A stretch of 57,032 bases of DNA from JBFLYN01 sp040756655. GTDB lineage: Bacteria > Bacillota > Sulfobacillia > UBA8153. The position numbers and the translations under genes were made by a program. The notes below the pieces were generated by a model. The model did no database searches, was not told where the DNA came from, and saw only the letters and a list, made by a program, of their open reading frames with translations. Shown in pieces: positions 1 through 8,641 of this stretch. The DNA is taken from NCBI GenBank assembly GCA_040756655.1, contig JBFLYN010000021.1, positions 1 to 57,032 of the forward strand, in the 5' to 3' direction. Each line of letters starts with the position of its first letter. Position 1 is the first letter of the stretch.

Positions 1-112
1 GTTTCTGGTTGTGTTGTTGCATTGGTTTCCCGCCTCCTGGTCTTTGTCTGGTATGTTTAGCCACTACCATCTTGCCAGGAGGCTTTTCTATTGTCAAAGA
101 CCGTTCACAACC

Positions 113-1057
113 CTACAGGAATGCTCTAGGTTCTTTGGTGATGGCCTCGATGAAGAGCCCACAGATACGCTCTCCGTCTACCTCCAGGATCACCCGGGCA
201 TTGGGAGCGCGCCCGGAACGGCCAGGCCAGTCCAGGGCGGTCAGACCCCGTGCGACCGTGCCTCCCGTCTCCACGGCCACGAACGTCTCCATGGCACGGA
301 GTACCACGGCCGGCTCGATGATGACCGCTGCTGCCACCAGGTCGCATAGTACCAGGCCCTCGATGCCCAGGTTTTTCTCGATCAGGCGTGCCACGATCCG
401 GCTGGCCCGCCAAAAAACGCCGGCCAGAGGCACGTCTGCATCCCGCAGCCGTTCCAGGGGCCCGCCAGTCAGCACGCAGCGTAAGGTGGTCTCCCAGGGG
501 ACCATGGTAATGGGTATGCCTGACTCAAAAACCATGCGGGCTGCTTCCGGGTCAGCGCACACGTTGAACTCGGCGGCCATGGTGGTGTTGCCTTGCGCTG
601 CGCTGGTACCGCCCATCAGGACGATACCAGCCAGCTGGCTGGCCAGCGACCGGTCCTTGGCCAGCGCCACGGCGAGGTTGGTAAGCGGTCCCAGCGCCAG
701 TACACTTAACTGGCCGGGGTGGCGCCGGGCCTGGTCGAGCAAGAAGTCTACGGCATGCTCCTTTTCTGCCGCTCGTGCCGGCCGGGGCAGGCCCAGGTCC
801 CCGAAGCCGTCCTTGCCGTGTACCTCGGGCGCGTACCGGGGCGGTTCCAGCAGGGCTCGTTCCGATCCCCGGTAGACCGGGATGTCAACTCCCAAGAGTT
901 CCACCAGCTTTAGCGCATTGCCGGTGGTATGCTCCAGCGGCGAGTTGCCGTGGACCGTGGTTATGCCCGCGATGTCCATCTGCCCGGTGCGGACGGCGGC
1001 GATGATGGCCGCCGCGTCATCCACGCCCGGGTCCGTGTCAATGATCCACCTCCTCAA
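113..1057 (-). CDS. Nucleoside hydrolase (IUNH family)
   Basis: Hydrolyses ribonucleosides to free base and ribose, presumably in the cytoplasm. The 314-residue product has the family length and begins with the calcium/ribose-binding motif DTDPGVDDA at residues 7-15; NVCADPEAA near 165-173 is the second conserved block. At the C-terminal active-site position, where many relatives have His-Asp, this protein has Cys238-Asp239 (LVLCDLVAA), as in the Cys-containing homology group, so base preference cannot be assigned. The TTG start is preceded by GGGAGGAG and overlaps the ribokinase stop by four bases, which implies coupled translation. With ribokinase and LacI it forms a nucleoside-to-ribose-5-phosphate salvage operon. 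Confidence 0.93.
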   Translation of the reverse strand: MRRWIIDTDPGVDDAAAIIAAVRTGQMDIAGITTVHGNSPLEHTTGNALKLVELLGVDIPVYRGSERALLEPPRYAPEVHGKDGFGDLGLPRPARAAEKEHAVDFLLDQARRHPGQLSVLALGPLTNLAVALAKDRSLASQLAGIVLMGGTSAAQGNTTMAAEFNVCADPEAARMVFESGIPITMVPWETTLRCVLTGGPLERLRDADVPLAGVFWRASRIVARLIEKNLGIEGLVLCDLVAAAVIIEPAVVLRAMETFVAVETGGTVARGLTALDWPGRSGRAPNARVILEVDGERICGLFIEAITKEPRAFL

Positions 1058-1992
1058 CTGCTCCTCCCTCCCAACTCTCCTTGCAGGAATGCGTCAACTT
1101 CTGCCCGGTCCGGCAACGAGGTCTGGGCACCCAAGCGGGTGGCAGCCAGCGCGCCACAGGCATTGGCAAACCGGATGGCTTCAAGCAGCGGGTGCCCCTC
1201 CAGCCGGGCCACGGCCAGGCCGGCGGAAAAAGCATCACCGGTGGCAGTAGTGTCCACTGCACGAACGGGAAACCCCGGGACGTGGAATACCCCGTCGCGG
1301 CAAGCGGCCACGGCGCCCTGGGCGGCCAGCTTGACCACCGCTGCCCCTACGCCCCGCTCCAGAAGGGACCGGGCGCAGTGCTTCCCCTCCTCCAGGCCGT
1401 CCACGGGCACTCCCACCAGGGCGCTGGCTTCGGTCTCGTTGGGCGTGATGATATCGACGTTCTCCAAAAGGGAGGCGGGAAGCGGACGGGCCGGAGCAGG
1501 ATCCAGCATGACCGTGACACCGTGCCGGCGGGCCAGGCAGGCAGCATATTCCACGGTTTCCAGGGGGATTTCCAGCTGCATCATCAGGATCTTGGCAGAT
1601 GCCAAAAGGTGCTCAAGGGCGGCGACGTCCGCCACCGAGACCCGGCCGTTGGCGCCGGGCACCACTACGATGCTGTTTTCCCCGGCATCATCGACCACGA
1701 TCAGTGCCGTGCCGGTGGGAACGCCGGGCGTGGTCTGCACCAGCGAGCAGTCCACTCCAGCTGCCCTCAGGTTCGCCACCAGCAGGGGAGCGAAAGTGTC
1801 CTCACCTACTCTCCCGGCCATGGCCGCCTTCTTCCGCAGCCTACCCAGACCCACGGCCTGGTTGGCGCCCTTGCCGCCCGGGACCACGCTAAAGCCGGTA
1901 CCAGTGACAGTTTCTCCCCCCCGGGGACGCCGGGGCGCCTGCACCACCAAGTCTATGTTCAGGCTGCCGAGCACGATGATCTCAGGTTGCAA
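1054..1992 (-). CDS. rbsK: Ribokinase
   Basis: PfkB-family kinase that phosphorylates ribose to ribose-5-phosphate. About 312 residues. It carries the N-terminal GSLNIDL strand, the substrate motif GGKGANQAVG and the C-terminal anion-hole/catalytic motif DTTATGDAF, whose Asp is the expected general base. I prefer the TTG start at 1992 because GGAGGGAGG lies about nine bases upstream; a GTG at 2010 is the alternative but has no spaced ribosome binding site. It overlaps the end of the LacI gene by 11 bases and the nucleoside hydrolase start by 4, so the three genes are one transcript. Ribose released by the hydrolase is the likely substrate. Confidence 0.95.
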   Translation of the reverse strand: MQPEIIVLGSLNIDLVVQAPRRPRGGETVTGTGFSVVPGGKGANQAVGLGRLRKKAAMAGRVGEDTFAPLLVANLRAAGVDCSLVQTTPGVPTGTALIVVDDAGENSIVVVPGANGRVSVADVAALEHLLASAKILMMQLEIPLETVEYAACLARRHGVTVMLDPAPARPLPASLLENVDIITPNETEASALVGVPVDGLEEGKHCARSLLERGVGAAVVKLAAQGAVAACRDGVFHVPGFPVRAVDTTATGDAFSAGLAVARLEGHPLLEAIRFANACGALAATRLGAQTSLPDRAEVDAFLQGELGGRSS

Positions 1993-2995
1993 CCCATCGC
2001 CTCCCTCCACAGGACTCCCTTACCACCAAACGCGGGTGCAACACCCGCACCCGGGGCGGCAACTCCGGCCCGGCCAGGCGTTCCAACAGCAAGCGGAAGG
2101 CAGAAGCCCCCATCTCGTAGGCCGGCTGGGCGACGGTGGTGAGAGCCGGTCGGATCAGCGATGCCAGCAGGATGTCGTCGAACCCGACCACAGCGATGTC
2201 CGCGGGAACGTCCAGCCCGGCATCGGTGATGGCCTGGATGGCCCCGGCGGCCATCATGTCGTTGGCCGCGAATACCGCAGTGCATCCTGGGCCCCGTAGT
2301 AGCTCTTGCATCTGATCGTAGCCGGACTCAAAGCGAAAATCCCCCACCCGCAACAGCTTGGGGTCTACCCCGGGGCCCCCAGCCAGCGCCTTGAGGTACC
2401 CGGCCTGCCGGTCGCGGCTGACGGCCAGGGCCAGCGGGCCGCTGATGTGGGCAATGCGCCGGTGTCCCATCCTCACCAGGTGCAGTGTGATATCATGGGC
2501 GCAGCTTAGGTTGTCGATGACCACCGTGTCGGCTTCCACCCCTTCCACCCGGCGGTCGATGAGGACAAACGGGTATTGAGCCTCTATCAGCTCCTGGATG
2601 GCGCTGGTGTCTGCGCTGGAGACGGTGAAGATGATGCCGTCGATGCGCTTTTCCATCAAGGTGTGGACATAGGCCTTCTCCTGGCCGGGATCGCTGTCGG
2701 TGTTGCAGAGGATGACCGCGTACCCGCTGGAGTAGGCCACATCCTCCACCCCCCGGGCCAGCGCCGGGAAGAAGGGGTTGGTGATGTCCGGCAGCACCAA
2801 CCCAATGGTGCGGGTGCGACCGCTGGTCAGGCTCCTGGCCAGGCCGTTGGGTTTGAAACCCAGATCCTCAACGGCTTCCAGCACCCGGGCGCGGGTACAT
2901 GGACTAACGTACCCGCTGTTGTTGATGACCCGCGAAACCGTGGCCGGCGCCACTCCGGCGTGCCGCGCCACATCCCTGATGGTTACGTTTTTCAA
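1982..2995 (-). CDS. LacI-family transcriptional regulator
   Basis: Sugar- or nucleoside-responsive repressor. The N-terminal helix-turn-helix plus hinge helix is typical (VTIRDVARHAGVAPATVS, then LARSL), followed by the periplasmic-binding-like core (IGLVLPDITNPFF, VVGFDD). A TTG start at 2995 gives 337 residues, the family norm. A GTG at 3055 with AGAAGGAT upstream would add 20 residues and is the competing start; the palindrome at 3020-3033 would then lie inside the gene. It is first in the operon with ribokinase and nucleoside hydrolase, so its ligand is probably ribose or a nucleoside. Family assignment is certain; the ligand is inferred. Confidence 0.93.
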   Translation of the reverse strand: MKNVTIRDVARHAGVAPATVSRVINNSGYVSPCTRARVLEAVEDLGFKPNGLARSLTSGRTRTIGLVLPDITNPFFPALARGVEDVAYSSGYAVILCNTDSDPGQEKAYVHTLMEKRIDGIIFTVSSADTSAIQELIEAQYPFVLIDRRVEGVEADTVVIDNLSCAHDITLHLVRMGHRRIAHISGPLALAVSRDRQAGYLKALAGGPGVDPKLLRVGDFRFESGYDQMQELLRGPGCTAVFAANDMMAAGAIQAITDAGLDVPADIAVVGFDDILLASLIRPALTTVAQPAYEMGASAFRLLLERLAGPELPPRVRVLHPRLVVRESCGGRRWVAT

Positions 2996-3019
2996 TAGAC
3001 GCACCACATTTCTGACGTA

Positions 3020-3033
3020 TGAAACCGGTTTCA
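3020..3033. promoter_or_regulatory. Perfect 14-bp palindrome, LacI/CcpA-type operator
   Basis: TGAAACCGGTTTCA is a perfect inverted repeat with a central CG, 24 bases upstream of the TTG start of the LacI gene. It fits the general LacI-family operator form and also satisfies the cre consensus TGWNANCGNTNWCA. It is most simply an autoregulatory operator for the nucleoside operon; catabolite repression by a CcpA-like protein is the alternative. Confidence 0.65.
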
Positions 3034-3452
3034 GATCTTCCTTTCGCCAGACCACGAGAGTTATCCTTCTTCGATCTGGTGGTTTTTCGGTAGAAACTTG
3101 GAGGCTGCTTGTGGCGGTGGGAAGGCGCCCGGGAAATTGCCGGGGCCTGGGATACCAGTAGGGGGAGCAGGATCCGGTGGTGACCGGGGTCGGAAACTGG
3201 GTCCTTTGCTGTGAGGCAAAGGCTGGCTGGTCCCTGGACATGGTCCAGTACGGTCGCTTCCAAGGTGCCCGGGCGTTGTACGGAGCGCCGGCCCTTCCCC
3301 TGCCCGCATCCTCCAGCAGAGGAACTGGCCGGTGCATCGCTGCCTGCCTGCTGGAGACCCTGTGAACGGGCCGTCCCCCGGCAGGACCCAAAACCAGGGC
3401 CAGCGGGTCCCCCCGGCCGAGTATCGCTGGCCCCTGCGCTACGCTTGGCCTT
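3034..3452. other. Intergenic region before the nucleoside operon
   Basis: About 420 bases without a convincing gene. It holds a short perfect hairpin at 3203-3222 (CCTTTGC / GCAAAGG around a six-base loop). I recognise no riboswitch class in it. It must contain the promoter of the minus-strand LacI operon, but no clear -35/-10 pair stands out. Confidence 0.4.
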
Positions 3453-4572
3453 CTAGAGCAACAAGAGCGCCCTTTCGAGATGACCTGTAGCTGTTCTGTC
3501 CGGCTCGCCAGCCTTTCTTACCAGGACCGCCACCTCCCGGCTCACCTTCTGCCGGGCCAGTTTCCTGGCCATGCCCTCCCAGGTTGGCGCCGCGACGGCC
3601 TGCCGCATGTCCATGCCCACCCGGTGCTCCTGGTCCAGGGCCCTCGACGCAGCCCGGAGTTCCTGGGCCGCGACGGCGTGGGCAGCTGCCTCTTGTTCAA
3701 GGTACTGGTGGGCATACCACCGTCCCTCGGTTACCATGGTGATGGCATCAAACCTGGCAGACCAGGCGCTCGAACAGCATGGGCAAGGGCGCATCCTTGG
3801 GAAACTCGCTCTCCCGGAGCGGGGCGGCGGCCCACGCCGCGAAGGCCGTGAAACCTCCGGCATGGTTGAAAACCCGGGGGGTCTGCATGACGGTGAGAGC
3901 AAACTCCAGGCAGTCTCTGAGCGCCTCCTGCCCGGCGAGGGTGGCTACCGGCTGGCCCACGGCCATGACGGCCAGGATCTCTGCGTGCTCAAACCAGCCC
4001 CGCCTGACGAAGTACCCACAGGGTTCGGTGGTGACGCCAGCGGCCCATTCGGGCATGTCCGGGAAGAAATTCCACCCCAGCAGGGCTTCCCCGGTCTCGC
4101 GGTAGCCCGTGATGAGGCACGCCTCCGGGGGCCCGATGATCCCATAGCCGATCACGGGCCGGCCAGCGTCGATCTCCCTGGTAACCAGCTTCACAAAATC
4201 CTCCCGGCCACCGGTCTTGATGGCCAAAGCACCGTCCTGGGCGCGCTCGGCCAGGTAGTGCCCTTCCTTGCCCGCCTTGCACACCAGCGCGAACGACCTC
4301 CCGGCCGCCGCCAGTGCCCGGCGCAGGGGTTCGGTGACATCCTCCCGCATGCACAGGATGTCTACGTTAGCCCCATCCCAGTGGGTGGTGTTCCCCATGA
4401 GGCGGAAGGCCGCCCCGGACCTGGCCATCAGCCTGGCATAGTCCTCGTCCTGACCCATGTAACCCAGGCACGTCCGCAAAGAAGAAATGAAGGGCGTGCA
4501 TTCAACCTTGGTGTAGCTGACTCGCGGGACTCCGTACAGCACAGTGGAGTCTCCATGATCACCGTTCGCCAC
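3453..4572 (-). pseudogene. AraC-associated effector-like protein, frameshifted (BtrH-like?)
   Basis: Two minus-strand frames join into one protein of about 370 residues. The first runs from the GTG at 4572 (AAAGGAGGAGCC upstream, a strong site) to a TGA at 3748. The natural continuation, beginning FDAITMVTEGRWYAHQYL, lies in another frame and ends at 3453. One single-base indel near 3750-3760 would restore the reading. The N-terminal part resembles papain/C39-like BtrH-type domains that pair with AraC regulators in Firmicutes, but this is recognised only weakly. It starts 18 bases after the AraC stop, so the pair probably acts as sensor and DNA-binding protein. It may be a recent mutation or a sequence error. 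Confidence 0.6.
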
Positions 4573-4590
4573 CTGCGGCTCCTCCTTTCT

Positions 4591-4965
4591 TCAGACCGAT
4601 GGGCCATACACCCCGGGGACAATGAGCTTGCCACTCACAGGTGGCTTGCTGGACCGAGACTCCGAAGGTGTCTGGTGAAACTCCCGTCTAAGCGCCCTGG
4701 TAAAGGCGTCATGGGAGCCAAAGCAGAACGTCATGGCAATGTCCGAGACTGACCTGGAAATCTGCGCCAGTTCGAATGCGGCGTGGTTTAGGCGCCGGTT
4801 CTTGATGTACCTGCCCGGGCTCTGACCGGTGCACTGGCGGAACAGCACGCGCAGGTGAGAGGCGGAAAACCCGGTGGCCCCCACGATGTCCCTCAGCAGG
4901 AAGTCCTCGGCCACCCGGTTTTCCACGTAATCCAGCACGGCCTTGACGGTAAGGGTTTGGTCCAT
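4591..4965 (-). CDS. AraC-family DNA-binding protein, stand-alone
   Basis: A 124-residue protein consisting almost only of the double helix-turn-helix AraC domain: LRDIVGATGFSASHLRVLF is the first motif, and ISRSVSDIAMTFCFGSHDAF the second, followed by the FHQTPSE signature end. No N-terminal sensing domain is present. The ATG at 4965 follows GGGAGG at a suitable distance. It lies directly after dppC and before the effector-like gene, so it is likely to control the peptide-transport operon, with sensing supplied by the downstream protein. Regulation of this operon is inferred from position only. Confidence 0.88.
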   Translation of the reverse strand: MDQTLTVKAVLDYVENRVAEDFLLRDIVGATGFSASHLRVLFRQCTGQSPGRYIKNRRLNHAAFELAQISRSVSDIAMTFCFGSHDAFTRALRREFHQTPSESRSSKPPVSGKLIVPGVYGPSV

Positions 4966-5129
4966 GCGTCCTGCCTCCCTGCACTGATAATAACCGGCCC
5001 GCCAGGCGGTACGCTCGACATATTTAATGATGGTGAGGGCAAAACCTCTCCACCCGGGACAACTGAAACCGCGGCGGCAGGAAGTTGCAGGGATAGACCC
5101 CGGAAGCCCGGCCGGGCCAAGAGCCGGGC

Positions 5130-6020
5130 TCAGTCGCGGAGGCGCGGGTCCAGGAGGTCTCTGAGGCCGTCGCCCAGGAGGTTGAACCCCAGTACCACCA
5201 GCATGATGGCCAGGCCTGGGAAGGTGGTGATGTGAGGAGCCGAGAACACGTAGGTCCGTCCCTTGGAGAGGATGGTGCCCCATTCCGGCACGTTGGGCGG
5301 AGCGCCCAACCCCAGAAACCCGAGGCCCGCGGCAGCCAGGATGCCCGAGGCCAGCTGCAGGGTGGACTGGACCAAGATGGGGGCCAGGCACTGGGGGAGG
5401 ATATGCCGGTACATGATGCGCCAGTCCCGGGCACCGCTGGCCCGGGCGGCAGAAACATAATCCTCCTCCTTGATGGTCAGCACCGACCCCCGGACCAGGC
5501 GGGTGTACCTGGGGATAGATACCACACCCACGGCCAGCATGGCGTTGGTAAGGCCCGGCCCCAGGATGGCCACCATGCCGATGGCCAGAAGCATGCTGGG
5601 AAAAGCCAGCATGATATCGGTCAAACGCATGAGCACCGTGTCCAAGAGCCCACCGTAGAACCCCGCTACCAGCCCCATGGGCACTCCCGCCAGCCCGATG
5701 CCCACCGACACCAGTCCTATGATCATGGAGATACGGGCACCATGGATAAGCCGGGACAGAAGGTCCCTCCCCAGTTCGTCTGTGCCCAGCCAGTTGGTGG
5801 CCGACGGGCCCCGCAGGGCCCGGGCAAAATCGGCAGCGTCGGGGTTGCGCGGGGAAAGCACCGGGGCAAAGACCGCCAGCACCGTGAAGGCCACCACCAC
5901 CACCAGACCGAACACCGCCGCCGGGCGGCGCCGGAACGCGCGGGTAGACCTGGCCAGGGCGCCCAGGATACCGGGCCTGGGCCCCGTTTCACTGATCGCT
6001 TTGTCAAAACCGGCTGCCAA
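5130..6020 (-). CDS. dppC: Dipeptide/oligopeptide ABC transporter permease (DppC type)
   Basis: Inner-membrane permease, 296 residues. It has the N-terminal cytoplasmic segment and first helix (residues about 38-55), the conserved NWLGTDELGRDLLSRL motif, further helices, the EAA-loop region (AARASGARDWRIMYRHILP) that contacts the ATPase, and the family end LLDPRLRD. The TTG start has GGAGG seven bases upstream. It follows dppB by 13 bases. No dppD/dppF ATPase genes are in this operon, so the ATPases must be supplied from elsewhere or the system is incomplete. The substrate is inferred to be peptides. Confidence 0.94.
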   Translation of the reverse strand: MAAGFDKAISETGPRPGILGALARSTRAFRRRPAAVFGLVVVVAFTVLAVFAPVLSPRNPDAADFARALRGPSATNWLGTDELGRDLLSRLIHGARISMIIGLVSVGIGLAGVPMGLVAGFYGGLLDTVLMRLTDIMLAFPSMLLAIGMVAILGPGLTNAMLAVGVVSIPRYTRLVRGSVLTIKEEDYVSAARASGARDWRIMYRHILPQCLAPILVQSTLQLASGILAAAGLGFLGLGAPPNVPEWGTILSKGRTYVFSAPHITTFPGLAIMLVVLGFNLLGDGLRDLLDPRLRD

Positions 6021-6033
6021 CCCTCTTCCTCCT

Positions 6034-6978
6034 CTAGTGGTACCGGATGCGTGGGTCTATGAGAGCGTAGATCACGTCGACGGCCAGGTTGGCCAGGATG
6101 AAACCGGTGGCCACCACCAGCACCACACCCTGGACCATGGGATAGTCGCGGTATGATATGGAATCCACCAGCAGGCGACCCAGACCCGGCCAGGCAAACA
6201 CGGTTTCGGTGAGGACTGCCCCTCCCATCAAGGTACCAAACTGCAGCCCCAGCACGGTGATGACCGGAATGAGGGCATTCTTCAGGGCGTGTCGGTAGAC
6301 TACTGCCCGCTCGGCCAGGCCCTTGGCCCGGGCGGTCCGGATGTAGTCCAGGCGGATGACTTCGAGCATAGAGGAACGGGTCATCCGGGCGATGATGGCC
6401 ATGGAGTTGGCGGCCAGAGTAACGGCGGGCATCACCAGGTGCTTCCACGAGCCCGCACCGGTGGGCGGCAAGAGCGGCGCCCCCAGGCCCAGCCATCTTG
6501 GGATTAGTATGGCAAACAACATCATCAGCATCAAGCCCAGCCAGAACACGGGCATGGACACACCCACCAGGGCCGCCACCATGCTGGCATTGTCAAAAAA
6601 GGAGTAGGGACGAGAGGCGGAAACGATGCCGGCCAGCACACCCAGGACCGTGGCCAGGACCAGGCTGGCGGTGGCCAGGGTAAGGGTCCTGGGCAGCCGG
6701 CGCAGGATCTCCTCGGAGACCGGCAGGCCGGTGCGGGGAGACCGACCCAGGTCGCCACGGACCGCACCCGCCATGAACCGGAAATACTGGGTGAACAGTG
6801 GCTGGTCCAGGCCCATATCCTTCCTGATCTGGGCCACCAGAGCCGGGGTGGCATGTTCGCCGGCGATGGCAGCCGCCGGGTCACCGGGGATGAGCCGCAC
6901 CGCAGAGAAGATCACGAAGGACACACCGATGATGGTTGGTAGGACAAACAACAGGGACTTGCTGAGGTATCTTAGCAC
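6034..6978 (-). CDS. dppB: Dipeptide/oligopeptide ABC transporter permease (DppB type)
   Basis: Inner-membrane permease of 314 residues with six predicted helices. It shows the DppB N-terminus (VIFSAVRLIPGDPAAA), the signature GLDQPLFTQYFRF, and the EAA loop (IRTARAKGLAERAVVYRHALKNALIP). The family end VIYALIDPRIRYH is intact. The GTG start has GGGGAGGAG upstream, next to a strong intergenic hairpin after dppA. Forms the membrane channel with DppC and receives substrate from the lipoprotein encoded upstream. Confidence 0.95.
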   Translation of the reverse strand: MLRYLSKSLLFVLPTIIGVSFVIFSAVRLIPGDPAAAIAGEHATPALVAQIRKDMGLDQPLFTQYFRFMAGAVRGDLGRSPRTGLPVSEEILRRLPRTLTLATASLVLATVLGVLAGIVSASRPYSFFDNASMVAALVGVSMPVFWLGLMLMMLFAILIPRWLGLGAPLLPPTGAGSWKHLVMPAVTLAANSMAIIARMTRSSMLEVIRLDYIRTARAKGLAERAVVYRHALKNALIPVITVLGLQFGTLMGGAVLTETVFAWPGLGRLLVDSISYRDYPMVQGVVLVVATGFILANLAVDVIYALIDPRIRYH

Positions 6979-6987
6979 AACGCTCCT

Positions 6988-7025
6988 CCCCGGTGGTCAC
7001 CGGGGCGGTTTCCCGCCCCGGTGAC
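6988..7025 (-). promoter_or_regulatory. Strong intercistronic hairpin between dppA and dppB
   Basis: A 13-bp perfect stem (6996-7008 with 7013-7025) whose loop on the mRNA strand is GAAA, a GNRA tetraloop. A third segment at 6988-6995 repeats CACCGGGG on the mRNA and could pair instead with the second arm; it runs straight into the GGGGAGGAG ribosome binding site of dppB. The position after a binding-protein gene is classical for differential expression (partial termination or mRNA protection). Confidence 0.75.
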
Positions 7026-7042
7026 AGACTCAGCTGCAGCTC

Positions 7043-8641
7043 TTACTTGTCGGCGCTATGAGCCATCAAGCGCTCGGTCGGGTGCACCATGAAGCCTTTC
7101 ACGTCCTTGCGAAGAGCGGTCAGCTGTACCTCGCTGTGAAGGAACAGCCACGGAGCGTCAGCCCACAGCAGCTGCTGGGCCTCCCGGTAGTAGGCCAGGC
7201 GCTTGGTGGTGTCCGCCGTGTTGCGAGCATCGTGGAGCAGCCGGTCCACCCGCTCATTCTTGTAAAAGCCCAGGTTGAACGAGGGTGCCCACTGGGCAGA
7301 GTGGAACAGGTCATAGAGGGCGTAGTCGGCGTCCATGGTAACGCAACCCCAGCCCAACAAGGCCATAGACACCTGGTTTTCGGCCAGAGGCTTGCGAATG
7401 GCCTCCAGGTACAGGGGCCACTCCATGGTGACCAGTTCCAGGGTCACGCCCACTTCCGCCAGCTGGGCGCGGATGGCATCGGCGATGCGGGCATCCTGCA
7501 CGTAGCGCCCGGTGGGGTGATGGAAGGTGACCTTCAGACCGCTGCCGTACCCGGCCTCCTGCAGGAGCGCCTTGGCCTTTTCCACGTTACGCTTATACGC
7601 CGTCTGCTGGGCGTATCCAAACACCGCCGGGGCGATGGGGGCATCAGATACCCGGGCAGCACCCAAGAGCAGGTGGTTGACAATGGCATCCTTGTCCACG
7701 GCGTAGTTGAAGGCCTGCCGGACTCTTACATCGTCAAATGGGGGCTTGGTCACGTTGAAGTACACGTAGATGGTGCGCAGGCCGACGGTCCGGTCGATGA
7801 CCAGGTTGGGGTTTTTCTGCAGACGCTCGACCTCGCTGGGGGGCACGCGGACGGCAATGTCGGAGGTCCCGGATTCCACCTCGATGAGCCGGGCTCCGTC
7901 CTCCTTGACCACCTTGAAAACCACTTCGTCCAGGGCAGCCGGCGTCCTCCAGTAGTCCGCGCGCTTGGCCAGGGTAACCGACTCACCCTGTTTCCACTCC
8001 TTCAGCACAAAGGGGCCGGTCCCCACCGGGTTCCTGGCCAGGTAGTCGGGTCCTTCAGCCAGGGCCTTGGGGCTGATGATGGCCAGCCCGGAGTGGGAAA
8101 GGTGAGAGAGCATGGGCCCGAAGGGTCTCTCGGTTACCAGCTGGATGGTGTGGGAGTCGATGATCCTGATATCCGTGACCGTGTTAATAAGCGAGCGGTA
8201 CGCGGCCTTGTTCTCCACGTTCAAAACCCGCTCGAGGTTGACCTTGACGGCGTGGCTGTCAAAGGGAGTCCCGTCAGAGAACTTCACGCCCTTGCGCAGG
8301 GTAATGGTATAGACGTTGCCCTCTGGTTCCACCTTGAAGGTCTCAGCCAGTTCCGGCTTGACTTCTCCAGTGGGGGACATGAAGAACAGGGTTTCGAAAA
8401 TGTGACTCAGGACCGAGAAGGTCGGCGAAGCCGTAGACAGGTGAGGATCGAGCCGCTCGATGTCCGTCCCGCTGGCGATGGTGAGCACCTTGGGTTTGGG
8501 CGGGGGCGGAGGAGCGGGCGGCTGGGCTGGGGTAGTGGGTGCGGGCGCAGGAGTCTTGGGAGCGCATCCTGCAACCACGGCCACTACCAAGAACACAACG
8601 GCCAGGGCAAGCAACAGACCTCTAACGCGGCGGTTTCCCAT
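7043..8641 (-). CDS. dppA: Peptide ABC transporter substrate-binding lipoprotein
   Basis: Extracytoplasmic solute-binding protein, family 5, 532 residues from the ATG at 8641. A lipoprotein signal (hydrophobic run ending VVAGC) is followed by a proline-rich linker, then the family start LTIASGTDIERLDPHLS and the signature KVEPEGNVYTITLRKGVKFSDG. AAAGGGAGGG lies about nine bases before this ATG; an ATG at 8662 is an alternative start. It is the first gene of the peptide transport operon. Divergence from a D-aminoacylase suggests peptides or N-acyl amino acids, possibly with D-residues, as cargo; this is inference. Confidence 0.94.
   Translation of the reverse strand: MGNRRVRGLLLALAVVFLVVAVVAGCAPKTPAPAPTTPAQPPAPPPPPKPKVLTIASGTDIERLDPHLSTASPTFSVLSHIFETLFFMSPTGEVKPELAETFKVEPEGNVYTITLRKGVKFSDGTPFDSHAVKVNLERVLNVENKAAYRSLINTVTDIRIIDSHTIQLVTERPFGPMLSHLSHSGLAIISPKALAEGPDYLARNPVGTGPFVLKEWKQGESVTLAKRADYWRTPAALDEVVFKVVKEDGARLIEVESGTSDIAVRVPPSEVERLQKNPNLVIDRTVGLRTIYVYFNVTKPPFDDVRVRQAFNYAVDKDAIVNHLLLGAARVSDAPIAPAVFGYAQQTAYKRNVEKAKALLQEAGYGSGLKVTFHHPTGRYVQDARIADAIRAQLAEVGVTLELVTMEWPLYLEAIRKPLAENQVSMALLGWGCVTMDADYALYDLFHSAQWAPSFNLGFYKNERVDRLLHDARNTADTTKRLAYYREAQQLLWADAPWLFLHSEVQLTALRKDVKGFMVHPTERLMAHSADK

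Noticed and set aside
1..70. A possible minus-strand gene start (ATG at 70) running off the window edge
   Set aside because: Only 23 codons, no ribosome binding site and no recognisable sequence.
1982..3391. LacI protein of 469 residues starting at 3391
   Set aside because: Residues before the helix-turn-helix are low-complexity and unlike any LacI protein; starts at 2995 or 3055 fit the family.
4591..5391. A 266-residue AraC protein with an N-terminal extension
   Set aside because: The extension lies antisense over the dppC gene and is Pro/Gly/Arg-rich shadow sequence; the ATG at 4965 has its own ribosome binding site.
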